A DNA stretch of 64,000 nt. It comes from Phallus indusiatus. Taxonomy: Eukaryota; Basidiomycota; Agaricomycetes; Phallales; Phallaceae. The notes below the pieces were generated by a model. It searched no databases, was not told the origin of the DNA, and saw only the letters and a list, made by a program, of their open reading frames with translations. The DNA is taken from positions 2,294,001 through 2,358,000 of the forward strand of contig JAQFWX010000003.1 in NCBI GenBank assembly GCA_027605045.1. The letters are read 5' to 3'. Below are positions 10,787-19,965 of the stretch, in pieces. Both the position numbers and the translations under genes were made by a program. The stretch's first letter is position 1, and each line of letters starts with the position of its first letter.

Positions 10787-11598
10787 GTATACACTGGGAC
10801 CATTGTCATCATCGTCCCATTGGTATTGGATGCCCTCGTCGTCCTCGACGGGGTCGTTGGTGGGCTGTCTTGGGCCACCTCTTCCTCCACAGCTTGTTCA
10901 GCTGTGGGGTCTTCCACGTTCTCCTGCGGGGCATCGTTCGATGTCTCGCCAGAGGTCTCTTCAACCTCTTCGATACGACCCACATTGGCTCGTACCTGTC
11001 TCAGTCTGGGGCACGCATTTCTGTAATGTCCCACCTGCCCACAGTTGAAACACGTGGGAGGGGTAGTGCTAGTGCGATTGTTCGTACTAGTTGGGGCAGT
11101 CCTAGCGGGCTGTGAGTTATGATTTCTCGAGCTTGATGAGCTCGAGGGGCGATTCCCCAATGGGGAATTGCCATTAGTTCGTGTCTCATGAGGACGCGCA
11201 GAGGGACCGTGGTTCCTCTGGTTCAAGCGCATGTTGTTTGAGTGCGCTTGTCTGGCCAAGTTAGTGTGGCTGCTGCTGCTGCCACTACCACTACTGCCAC
11301 TACTACCCGTTGGACGGGTAGTGCTTCCTTGGGAGGCCGTTATCGACCTCCGCTTCTTGAACGCCTCCTCTACTTGGATGGCGAGTGCAAGAAGTTCCTT
11401 AGCAGACATCTGCTCAGGACTACCGCCTCTGAATGCTACTTCAGCGGCGAGGCTGTGGTTCAGCCCATCAAGGAACCTCCTCCTGAATGTATAATCATCA
11501 GGAGGGTGCGCTAGTCTGTTGGCTAGCGTGAGTAACGCACTCATGTATTCGTGTACAGAGTGCGATCCTTGCCGTTCGCGTTCGAACTGGATCGCCAC
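10651..11598 (-). CDS. Gypsy gag, C-terminal part with zinc knuckle
   Basis: This is the C-terminal half of gag, with a retrotransposon-gag domain (RERQGSHSVHEYMSALLTLA), a Ser/Asn-rich linker and a CCHC zinc knuckle (CFNCGQVGHYRNAC). No ATG begins this frame. It continues the upstream gag ORF after a +1 shift at the stop at 11600. The last 50 or so residues look out of frame where pol begins. Confidence 0.85.
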   Translation of the reverse strand: MAIQFERERQGSHSVHEYMSALLTLANRLAHPPDDYTFRRRFLDGLNHSLAAEVAFRGGSPEQMSAKELLALAIQVEEAFKKRRSITASQGSTTRPTGSSGSSGSGSSSSHTNLARQAHSNNMRLNQRNHGPSARPHETRTNGNSPLGNRPSSSSSSRNHNSQPARTAPTSTNNRTSTTPPTCFNCGQVGHYRNACPRLRQVRANVGRIEEVEETSGETSNDAPQENVEDPTAEQAVEEEVAQDSPPTTPSRTTRASNTNGTMMTMVPVYTCSSQLVTSMRSADCTSRSTSHRHWMTMSPRSLRARNHSMTIRLE

Positions 11599-11599
11599 C

Positions 11600-13471
11600 T
11601 CACTTCTCGAGTGGGGTGGGAGGAATCGTTCGTGTAGTCTCCGTAGCGGGGACTAGGGTCCACTCATGCATGGGACGAGTACCTCGTTCCACGTTCTGGG
11701 TGAACCACTCTTGTGCCAACCCTTCTAGGCGCATGCCTAGAAAGGAGAGTTGCTCTGCTTGGCTGACTTCTCCAAGCAGGTGGTTTACGCGTAGCCAGCG
11801 TAACAGACCCGACACAAAGTTGTCGAAGTCCTCGGCTCTGGACGAGCCGCTATATGTGGGCGGGAGCCCTATCTTCGCTCCTGCTTTCGCAAGGGGCGAG
11901 TTGCCTGGCATCATATCCCTGTTTGCAATCAGGGCTTCTTGAACCATGGCTATGACGCCCTCAAGTACTGGGGCGTCGTCGTTGAAAGGGTCAAACCTTT
12001 CAACACGTTCCTCATCGAACGGTGTGGCGCGGAGATCCTCGCCATACTGTGGTCGACGAGCGTATCCATCATATGGATCGATACGTGGTGCTTCTGCTGG
12101 GTTAGCAGATGCTTGCCTCTGCCCATTGGGCTCGGCACTTTGCCTTGGCAGTTGTCTGCCAGGGGGTGATGCTCTGTCGTCTGGACGACTTGAGCTTGTG
12201 GCTGGGTCTGGCGATGGGATCCTATCGCCAGTGATGGCATTATAGCCACCTTCAAGCACACGAGCATGGCGGACCGCGTTCATACGCGCGTCCCTCGCGA
12301 TGCGGATCCTATCTTGGATGATCCGCATTTGCTGCTCGTTGGGAGTGTCAGTCTCGAGAGAGCCTGCTACAGCTTCCTCGAGCGCGTTAGTGGCCGTCTC
12401 AACAGCCCGTGCATGCGTACGGATTGCTCTGTCGGAGAGTAGCCTTGCTATCCTCTGGTATTCGAGGGCAGCTTGGGCGACCACTTCAGCATCCTCTCGT
12501 GGGGGTGCTCCATTTCGCGACTGGTTCACCAGTCGCGTGGCTATCTCGGTATCGATATAGTCACCAACCGCGTCAGACTCGTGAGGCGGTTGTCTTGTGA
12601 AACGGTGCATTCGTCTCACTGTTTCTCTGCCAGCCTCTATTTCGGGGCCGGGGTTTCTAGGAGCTGTATATGCTGTAGCTCCTTGAGTAGGAGGTCTATC
12701 AGGACGCGTACTCGGTCCTGGGGTAACGTTCTGGGAACGTTGTCTGGTGCCTGTTGGTGCAGGCTCAGGGGATTGGGAATTACCAGCTGTCGCTGGTGAC
12801 GGACTGGCATATGTCGGTCCCGTCGGTGTAACAAACCTAGCTTGTGGGGCTGGGTTTGTGAATTGATATGCAAGGCGACTCGTCGGCCCTGCTGGTCTAG
12901 GACGAGTAGATCCAGTACCTGATGCAGGCGGATCTACCGCTCTGCTTTTTCCTTTGTCAGAGCGTGCTCGTGCAGGCTCTGCTTCAGGAGACAAGTCTGT
13001 TGTCCTGACTTGGTCCCTGTCAGTGCCTGTAGTAACAGGCTCTGGCTCAGGGTTTTCAACTCCTGCGTTGACATTCTCGATTAATCGAGCTAGTCTCTGC
13101 AGTTCTGACAGGGACATATTCCCGTTCCTCACGCCATCGAGTAACGATGCGTGAACAGCGTTCATTGTCTCGTCCCTTCGGATGGACCTGTCGCTCCTGA
13201 CGCTAAGTCTGGAGCGACCAGATGCTACGGACTTTACGTCCTCATCTTCTTCATCAGCGAGTTGGGGCTGATGTTCCATCGTCTGCGATGCAGAACGAGT
13301 GGGATTTTGTGTTGATGCATCCACTCTCTCCCATGTGGATGACTCTCCTTCGAGGGTTCCTTCCCTAGACGGGTCGGGATTTTCGGTTTGCACTGGCCCG
13401 GGTGGGTCAGGCTGATTGGAATCAGGTGTACCACGATCTGGTGCACTCTGACTTCTGGTAGTAGGAGCCAT
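11600..13471 (-). CDS. Gypsy gag, N-terminal part
   Basis: The 623-aa ORF starts only about 10 bases inside the probable LTR. The N-terminal two thirds is low-complexity Pro/Ser/Thr/Arg sequence. The end holds the first part of the gag domain (LPPTYSGSSRAEDFDNFVSG, then LRWLRV and the EWF motif). A stop at 11600 interrupts gag, which continues one base out of frame; this may be an indel or a programmed shift. The stop sits in a small hairpin (CACT/AGTG). Confidence 0.82.
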   Translation of the reverse strand: MAPTTRSQSAPDRGTPDSNQPDPPGPVQTENPDPSREGTLEGESSTWERVDASTQNPTRSASQTMEHQPQLADEEDEDVKSVASGRSRLSVRSDRSIRRDETMNAVHASLLDGVRNGNMSLSELQRLARLIENVNAGVENPEPEPVTTGTDRDQVRTTDLSPEAEPARARSDKGKSRAVDPPASGTGSTRPRPAGPTSRLAYQFTNPAPQARFVTPTGPTYASPSPATAGNSQSPEPAPTGTRQRSQNVTPGPSTRPDRPPTQGATAYTAPRNPGPEIEAGRETVRRMHRFTRQPPHESDAVGDYIDTEIATRLVNQSRNGAPPREDAEVVAQAALEYQRIARLLSDRAIRTHARAVETATNALEEAVAGSLETDTPNEQQMRIIQDRIRIARDARMNAVRHARVLEGGYNAITGDRIPSPDPATSSSRPDDRASPPGRQLPRQSAEPNGQRQASANPAEAPRIDPYDGYARRPQYGEDLRATPFDEERVERFDPFNDDAPVLEGVIAMVQEALIANRDMMPGNSPLAKAGAKIGLPPTYSGSSRAEDFDNFVSGLLRWLRVNHLLGEVSQAEQLSFLGMRLEGLAQEWFTQNVERGTRPMHEWTLVPATETTRTIPPTPLEK

Positions 13472-13481
13472 TGAATCCTCC

Positions 13482-13877
13482 TGTAATAGGAAGGGTTAAT
13501 TTCGCTTGCTTAATACAGCGGCGGGTTGTTTTTAACGCCTTTGGTGTTAAAAAAGATGTAACGTTTCGTTACTTTTTATAGTGTACCGCTTGCGGTACAC
13601 AGTTTATATCACGCTGTAGTTTCACGCCACAAGTAACAGACCAAAGTGCTGTATTTTCTTTGTGGAGTAAAACAAATTGCGCGTGCTGAATCAGCACGCG
13701 CGTAGCTACTACTAATGTATAGTTATTACATAATGGCTCGCCGCGCCGCGGCGAGCCAGAGGCGTTAAGCGCCTCTGTTATTAGAGTAAGTAATAGTAAC
13801 TACTGCAGAGGGCGAAGCCCTCTGCATATGCTTAAGTGGCATATACTCAATCCACCGCGTGCGGTGGATCCATTACA
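13482..13877 (-). repeat. Probable 5' LTR of the hairpin-rich element
   Basis: On the minus strand it starts TGTAATGG and ends CCTATTACA, so it has the TG...CA ends and short inverted termini (TGTAAT/ATTACA) of an LTR. It contains a TATA-like CTATAAAAAG. It holds at least five perfect hairpins with 8-11 bp stems (13581-13600, 13679-13701, 13735-13757, 13805-13825, 13850-13869) and two shorter ones. No second copy survives in the window to confirm the ends. Confidence 0.6.
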
Positions 13878-14748
13878 GGGAGTGTGATGAATTTCGGAAA
13901 ACATACGCCGATTCTGATCCTGATTCGAAGTCATGGGCGGCGGCGGCTATCTCTGGCTGATTCTTGAGTATGCGTGCCTTGATGTCCGGTGGCATGTCTT
14001 TGACGCAGTACTGAGAAATGTGGCCTGACCGTCCACATCTCCAACAAACTCCTTCTCTCCCTTGGGTGTTGCCCCAGTCGAAGTCGGTGTGGATTTTCCT
14101 GGCACCCCCATGCCTCTTTGGTCTGTAGTCTTTGGCGGCATGGGCTTCGTCTGATGACGAGACGCTGCGGGTCTTTGGTTTTGTCCGGAGCTTCTCTTGG
14201 TTTTCGAACTCCTTTAATGCATCAGTGAGTTCATCAATAGACGGTGCTGGGCTCCGGTGTGAGAGGACGACGCGGATTGAGCTGAAAGATTGATCAAGGC
14301 TCATAAGGATCTTGTCCATTATTTCGGTGTCGTTGGGTCGATGGCCAATGTTTCCCAACTTGTCGGCAATGTTGAGGATCTTGTTGATGAATTGGGTCAC
14401 GTCCTCGGTCTTGGAATCGAATTTCGTGAAGTAGAATTCACTGCGTAGAGTGAGACGGGAGGATGGCGTGTCGCGACAGTACTTTTTCTTCAGGGCGGCC
14501 CACGCTGCGCTTCCGCACTTGTTGGTGGTTTTTATAACCCGTCTGCAGCTGTCGCTCACTGTCAATGAGATGATCGAGTAGAGTATCTTCTCTTGTTCGG
14601 GTTTTAATGTCGATTCTTCCGACGCGCCAGGTAGGGTATAGCCGAGTGCGGTCAGGTAGTCTTCTAGCACATCTGACCAATCTGACCAGTTGTCGCCCTC
14701 GAGTTTTGGTAAACTACTGATGAACTTGATATCAGTGGTTGAGGGCAT
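13873..14748 (-). pseudogene. Copia-type gag, truncated by the gypsy insertion
   Basis: The 291-aa ORF belongs to the copia gag family (UBN2-like). The N-terminus reads KLEGDNWSDWSDVLEDYL, the middle has the family's CGSAAWAALKKKYC stretch, and a CCHC zinc knuckle (CWRCGRSGHISQYC) lies near residue 235. Copia gag normally continues into protease, integrase and RT in one frame. Here the frame stops where the hairpin-rich LTR begins, and no copia pol is found. Confidence 0.85.
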
Positions 14749-14939
14749 GGTTTTATAGTGATTGAAGGATGGATGGGTGGATAGTGTAGGGCGAAAAATT
14801 AAGTGGTGATGGGACTCCTAAAATGTGGTTGACTCAAAAAAGTTGGATGCTCAAAAAACACAGAAATGGATGCTCGAAAAGAAACACAAAAAAGACACGA
14901 AAAAAGACACGAAAAATTACGCTGACGGGGCCCGTAACC
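14749..14939 (-). other. Copia leader between LTR and gag
   Basis: This is the untranslated leader of the copia element. Just inside the LTR the minus strand reads GGTTACGGGCCCCGTCAG, which is where a primer-binding site would lie. I could not match it to a particular tRNA. Confidence 0.5.
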
Positions 14940-15042
14940 TGTTGGAATCCCAGGCACGATGGTGTAGCGGACGCACAAAGGTGTCGTCTATAAGCGCTGT
15001 GACTAGCTACTATATACAGGAGGAGTAACTCATATTCCAACA
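14940..15042 (-). repeat. Copia 5' LTR (103 bp)
   Basis: It begins TGTTGGAATATGAG and ends GGGATTCCAACA on the minus strand, with matching inverted ends (TGTTGGAAT/ATTCCAACA). It contains TATATA. It lies 191 bases upstream of the copia gag and directly abuts the 3' edge of the inverted gypsy LTR. Confidence 0.75.
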
Positions 15043-16856
15043 GAGGAACTTGGCTTCAACTTATGTGTTGCGCCCGCTCCAAAGGCCTGAGAGTATTCCT
15101 CAATTTGGATCGTGACGAATCAGTACTCACAACAAGGGACAACCAGAGATAACGAAGACTTTGGCGACAGAGTCGCCAAAGGCAAGAGATCGAGAAATCG
15201 AGAGTTCGGGAGAAAACGAGGTTTCGAGATAAAAAGAAGAGTTGTAATTCAAAGAGGTTTGAATACAATGAAATATATTTGAATTGAATCAAAGTTCGAT
15301 TTCAAGACGACTTTGTAAAGTATTTACAGTGAGTTTAAATACTACAAAGTCATGCAGGGTCAAGTACAAAGAAAGTACTAATTCGGATAAGTACATAATA
15401 GTACTTGAGGAAGTCGTGAGGTTCGTTAGAATCATAAAGAAGGAAATAGAAGTATTCTATTTATATCATGGAACCTCACCGATCGTCAGAATCAATAAAT
15501 CGGTAAATCAGTAAATCGAGAGATCGCATAGAGTGCGATTGTCAAGTACCGATATCCGGGAACGGTAATAGATACTATAATGTATTTTAGTCGCTGAATA
15601 TAACACCAATAACTGTCACCGTTGGTTGACGACAGTCAGGACTTGGCCTCAACCTATAAGAGGTTGTGCTGCGACAGTCTTCTTCAGGATTTGTCCTGAC
15701 GTTCGTCACGAGCGTCGAGTTCGTCAAGGACGTTTCTGTCACGGTACGCTAGCGCCTTTTCCGATTATTCAATTCCTTCGATTTCTTTCGGTTTCATTTC
15801 GTGTTACGATTTCCTTCATTTCCCGTACTTTGCCGTTTCCATTAGTTCCATCGTTTTCTCGATTTTTCGATCTCTTCGATTTTCCTCAATTTCTGTCTGT
15901 ATCTCCTCGGATCCCATGGGGATCAGTCGAGTGCTTCGTATCCTGTACTTATATGCGTTTTCCCTAGAGGGGGATACCTAAGCTTGTTCTCTTAGGTTTT
16001 CCCTCCTCTAGGTGAGTAGTTAGTCGCTGCCCCTCAATAGATCTTAGGTTTTCCCTCCTCTAGGTGTGTGCCCTGAGTCGCCCTAACAGTTTCTGATATG
16101 TGCGTTCCGAGCTTCGAGAGTCGCGAGCTGTATCTCGTACTGGATGATATCAAGCTCGACGATAATGAAGAAAACTTCAAGATGTAACTCTCGGCAACGA
16201 CGGATGGCTTCCGTCGCTGCAAGTCTCGAGGTGTGATCTCGACGTTCAATGATGAATAGAATAAGAGAAAGAGAGTTTATAGAGATATCGAACTACGTTC
16301 GATATTAAGTCTGAAGAACTATCTACGTGTATGCTAGGGTTTATATACACGTCAGATAAACAATTCTAGCTCAGTTCGAAATAGATTCCGAACTTGAGAA
16401 ATACAAACAAGTCGTGAGATTCGTAAGTAACATCAATATATGCAGGGTATGATGTCTCATGTGATGAACATGAGGTGTGCAGGGATAAGAGCTGTGCATA
16501 CATGGACCTACGTTCGTCATCTATGATCTCATAGCCGGAACGTGCGTGGAATATTCTAGAAAGGCCTATCCGCGGGTGTTCCAGGAGTTAAGAGAGACGG
16601 GTGCATCTCTATTCGAGTTGTAAGGTTGATTGAGATGACTGAACGCGAAGGTCATATCGTGAGTGACGTAAGCGAGATAAGATTACGGAGATAAACGGTA
16701 AATGATTGGATATGGATTACGTAACGTTACCGGAAGTGATGTCATGAATCGGATCATGACAGCGATCTCTATGAGGTTCATTCGTTCGAAATCAAAAAGA
16801 ATGTGAAATCGAATTAAATCGTTAAATCGATGTCACGAGAAAATCGGCTCGTGACA
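15043..16856 (-). repeat. Second gypsy LTR, inverted and split by an insertion
   Basis: Bases 16856-16762 and 15539-15043, read on the minus strand, align along the LTR at 5099-5677, from TGTCACGAGCC to CCAAGTTCCTC. The copy is diverged by many substitutions and small indels. Removing the insert and one target copy restores continuity (ATAGAGATCGCACTCTAT). No internal part of this second element remains beside it. Confidence 0.85.
15540..16761 (-). mobile_element. 1.2-kb solo-LTR-like insertion with 5-bp target duplication
   Basis: The segment has TGTCA...TGACA ends and is flanked by GCGAT on both sides (15535-15539 and 16762-16766). The uninterrupted sister LTR at 5099-5677 shows the empty site. 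On the minus strand it starts TGTCATGATCCGATTCATGA, the same hairpin design as the host LTR. It contains TATATA near 16343 and a direct repeat (TCTTAGGTTTTCCCTCCTCT) near 15990 and 16042. It encodes no protein. It is either a long solo LTR or a small non-autonomous element. Confidence 0.75.
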
Positions 16857-17503
16857 AGGGGCGCGCATGGGAGAAATAGACAACGTGCTACCAGGCACAA
16901 GCTTTCTGAAATTAACCAATAAGTTCCCACGTCGCAATACGTCCATACTAATGCAGTTAAGAACAGGCCACATACCGTTAAACCATTTCCTGTACAAGAT
17001 AGGAAAGGCGGAGTCACCACTATGCCAAGCATGCGAGCTAGAAAGAGAAGACGTGTCACACTACTTGATGAAATGCCCGAGACACGACAGGCACCGCCTC
17101 AAGATGCAGCAATATTATCGGCAGCACATCATCTCTAAGAAGACACTTCTAGCAAGCCCAAAAGCGATGAAGTACCTCTTCGAATTCGTCAACAAAACAA
17201 AACGATTCGAAACACCATACGGAATCTTTGACGAACCCAAGACAACCGACCGGGGCAAGAACTCGAAGAGGAAGAGGAACCCAAATGCGATGTAATGGCC
17301 ACACTCATAATCATAACCCGGAGAACCGCCAACGAGAAACAAGCAAGAAGAAGAAATAGACGGAGACGACAGACATTTCAAGCTATCAGGACAAAACACA
17401 GAGACCTAAGCGGCAAAGAAGAACACGAAGGAGGAAAAGTCTCAAAACATAGGGCCAGGCCCTTCGAGACTTATAGGATCTACACACACACACACACACA
17501 ATG
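16857..17503 (+). mobile_element. LINE 3' fragment ending in a CA repeat
   Basis: The ORF at 16867-17295 encodes the C-terminal end of a non-LTR retrotransposon: the family's LRTGHIPLNHFLYKIG stretch, then the zinc motif CQACELEREDVSHYLMKC. RT and endonuclease are absent; the fragment is cut on the left by the gypsy LTR. About 200 bp of 3' UTR follows and ends in about nine CA units (17482-17500) instead of poly(A). The next base is duplicated gene sequence, so the element sits in that duplicate. Confidence 0.8.
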
Positions 17504-18270
17504 AATACTATTCGTGAACTGGGGTGTGCATATAGAGAGGTATTTATGGGGAAAGTCGCGTCAAGCGTACTGCGTATTGTTAGAGGAACTTTGGGCTATT
17601 CGTTGAGAGCATACAGTCGTACTACTTTGTGGCTCGGAGTGCTAGGAATATATGTATATATATCTTCACAATATTGTTGACTTCCATCCACACATTCAGA
17701 AACACGGGATAAACACAGCATAACTCGCGCGTTCGACAATGGCCGGGAGATCTGAAACTGTACATCCTGCCAAGGATGCCTCGATCGTTTTACTCCGATA
17801 GTGTAATTTCGTCGTCTTCTGCGAGTAAGAAAACCGCGGGATTCGTAAGAGACAATAATTTTCATGCTTCAGCAGGGAGAAGATAATATTGTTATTATAC
17901 AATGACAGCAGATAAATTATTTGCATACGGACATTCTTAAAAGTATAATCTTCACCAAGAGCGTCGAAAGATCTGTCAAGACATGACAGGCTTGCCCCAA
18001 CGGGTAGAACGATATCGATGTTTATTGGAGAGTGCGAGACTGGTCGTGAATGCTGGATCAATAAATATTAATAAATGGCCGGTAACGGTGAAATAGGAAT
18101 GTAAGAAATACTGTCAATATTTAGAGACAGTGACTAAAAAGTACGCACCTTGTTTTCCAAAATAAAGACGAGATATTCCGCCTGGCGTAACTACGGAAAT
18201 CCCATTTGGCCTTTGTTCTCCCGCGCTGAACCCGTCTGAATCTCCAAAGAGCTTGGTAAGTGACGTCGAG
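17504..18270 (+). repeat. Diverged duplicate of 30408-31120 (3' end of the DUF6535 gene and flank)
   Basis: The block opens ATGAATACTATTCGTGAACT and follows the last 70 or so codons of the 27012-30623 gene and its downstream flank to about 18270, with indels. The rest of the gene is missing on the left, where the LINE begins. The minus strand keeps an open stretch (SRPVSHSPINIDIVLPVG ... DRSFDALGEDYTFKNVRM) also present at 30.8-30.9 kb. Confidence 0.8.
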
Positions 18271-18554
18271 AATGAGATAATGAAAGTTAAATGATTAGAC
18301 GTACATAGTATAATAATGCGTGCGTTTTCGAAAGTGATTTGTATTGAACTTAAAGCGATTTCGATTGATGATCTTGTTGTCGATGCTGATGCGGGTAATT
18401 TTATTCCGGGGAATTTGTAGAGAAATAAAGAGGATACAGGTCTAACCTGGATGGTAGCGGGAGGAGAAAAACGATGGAATTTGCCGGGAATTTCCGGTAT
18501 GATCTCTACGACGGTAACCATCGTCAAACTAGCCTGGATCCGATGCATCCACAT
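18271..18554 (-). pseudogene. Possible exon relic of an unknown minus-strand gene
   Basis: The minus strand stays open from 18554 to 18114 (146 codons), reading into the duplicated block, with plausible intron signals (GTACGT ... TTACCAAG). The second locus at 31 kb has only the downstream half. I do not recognise a family and cannot define a complete gene. Confidence 0.25.
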
Positions 18555-18860
18555 CTATATTGTATCCCAAACGCACGTCTATACCTTCCATCATCGAACA
18601 CATTCACTCTTCTCATCGCCTACCCCTGCAGTCATCCCGCCAACACCATCCTCTAGCTTTCCCAAACCCAACACCCACCATCACTGAGTCCCAGTCATCT
18701 CTCCAATTACACACATAACTAGCTCTACTAGCGCGTGCAGCACACATACACGACTTGTGGGCTAACACATGCTTGCTTTTATTTGTGTCGGATGAGTTTG
18801 GGGTCATTGAGGTTGTGTGGGCTGTTTTGATCGCGTCGGGTCTTTTCGCTAGCCGGCACA
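18545..18860 (+). pseudogene. Clp1-like relic, copy 1 (C-terminal part)
   Basis: In shifting frames the sequence reads LPSSNTFTLLIAYP and, after a gap, LARAAHTHDLWANT. This resembles the C-terminal half of Clp1-like (clampless-1) proteins of mushrooms. Stops and frameshifts exclude a functional product. The family name rests on memory of motifs and is moderate in confidence. Confidence 0.4.
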
Positions 18861-18989
18861 GGGGTACTACTAGTAGTAGGACTATGAGCGGATTACCGTT
18901 GAGGATTAAAGATGGTCGTATGTCTTCCCGTTATCAACTCGCCTTTTGCACAATACTTCTTGTTGCCAATCTGCAACGCAACAAAAAAA

Positions 18990-19575
18990 TGCCTTCAATC
19001 CTAAGACGAACCAAGGCTCAAACACTCGATCGTCAAAAGGTACGTTCAGTCTGTTGGTATACTCTTATCAACGAGACTGATTCCTATCTTCAAAATGTTC
19101 TAACCCAACCATTCACAAACTACTCCCCCTGCGAACCTGAACTTCTTATTGAGTATTATCCGCATTCATATCACATCTCACATCTTCGCCGTCTACTTTC
19201 GCACACCAAACGACCAACACAATACACCCACAAAACCCGAAAAGATGACACTTCACCCTGCACACGGTACAATCCTCGCCGCGCATTGCGTCAACCTTCC
19301 TCCTCTAACCAACACCAGAACAGTCGCAAGAATCGTCGTCGTTGCTGAAACACCCAATTACACCTCTATCTCTCCCATCACCAAACACATTCCCGCTTCT
19401 TATCGCCTAGTACATTCACACCTAGCAACTTCTCGAAATCTTTTCGTAGTCCTCCTCCCACCAACTCAATCATCTCTTACACGTCTCAAATTACACACCC
19501 ACTTCTGAATCCCAACTTCCGTCTCTTCAAACTCCCACACAACTCGCTCAAATGCTGGCACAAACCTACACCACC
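18990..19575 (+). pseudogene. Clp1-like relic, copy 2
   Basis: The block contains MTLHPAHGTILAAHCVNLPP and, in another frame, FPLLIA followed by a stop, the counterpart of a FPLLHAYLYTK-type stretch in Clp1-like proteins. It aligns with the third copy at 24.9-25.8 kb. At least two frame changes are needed. The 5' half of the gene is not visible. Confidence 0.42.
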
Positions 19576-19965
19576 TACTACACGAAGAAATATGGGGATA
19601 TTCACGCGAATACCGAATTTAACCCTTTTTTTATGCATTATCATAAGTGAGGTCTTTATGCCGGATTCTTCAGTACTAATGACTTGCTAACGTTTTTCGG
19701 ATTTTCAAGTGTTCAGAATTTAATATTTACCTATTCCCTCCCTGCCAATACCCGCCAGTCTCGTTGATTCCGAAGAATTATCATCAATTATCGCGTAAAT
19801 CAACACCACGACTGAAAGAACAAATACAATGAATCCGATGAATCCGAGATTTCAGTTCTATGACAGTTCCACAGACAAATTTCCGAAATTATGCAACTCT
19901 GTCTCCGGGAGTGCATCCTATAAAACATGATGAACCATACATTCGGAGCTTTTTCTTCATCGACG
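19576..19965. other. Intergenic spacer
   Basis: AT-rich sequence between the Clp1-like relic and the GH131 pseudogene. I see no coding or repeat structure beyond the likely decayed promoter of the latter. Confidence 0.4.

Larger units (their letters stand above)
5850..13877 (-). mobile_element. Ty3/gypsy element saturated with short inverted repeats, 3'-truncated
   Basis: In minus-strand order: probable 5' LTR (13877-13482), gag, protease-RT-RNase H, integrase and a third ORF, cut off at about 5850. Hairpins with 6-12 bp perfect stems and loops of 1-11 bases recur every 25-40 bases through coding and LTR sequence. Stems of 8 bp or more were checked by hand at 5863-5884, 6021-6039, 6194-6212, 6466-6494, 7410-7429, 7701-7726, 8011-8033, 9063-9087, 9195-9219, 9466-9493, 9496-9515, 10042-10061, 10223-10241, 10245-10263, 11126-11146, 11152-11168, 11302-11322, 11479-11505, 11723-11742, 11981-12004, 12300-12328, 12516-12537 and in the LTR. 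The element interrupts a copia gag at 13877. Confidence 0.85.

Noticed and set aside
13482..13877. Regularly spaced palindromes as a CRISPR array or bacterial-type repeats
   Set aside because: The palindromes all differ in sequence, and the setting is a eukaryotic LTR.
17482..17500. CA run as an independent microsatellite or telomere-like repeat
   Set aside because: It sits exactly at the 3' end of the LINE fragment and before duplicated sequence, so it is best read as the element's tail.
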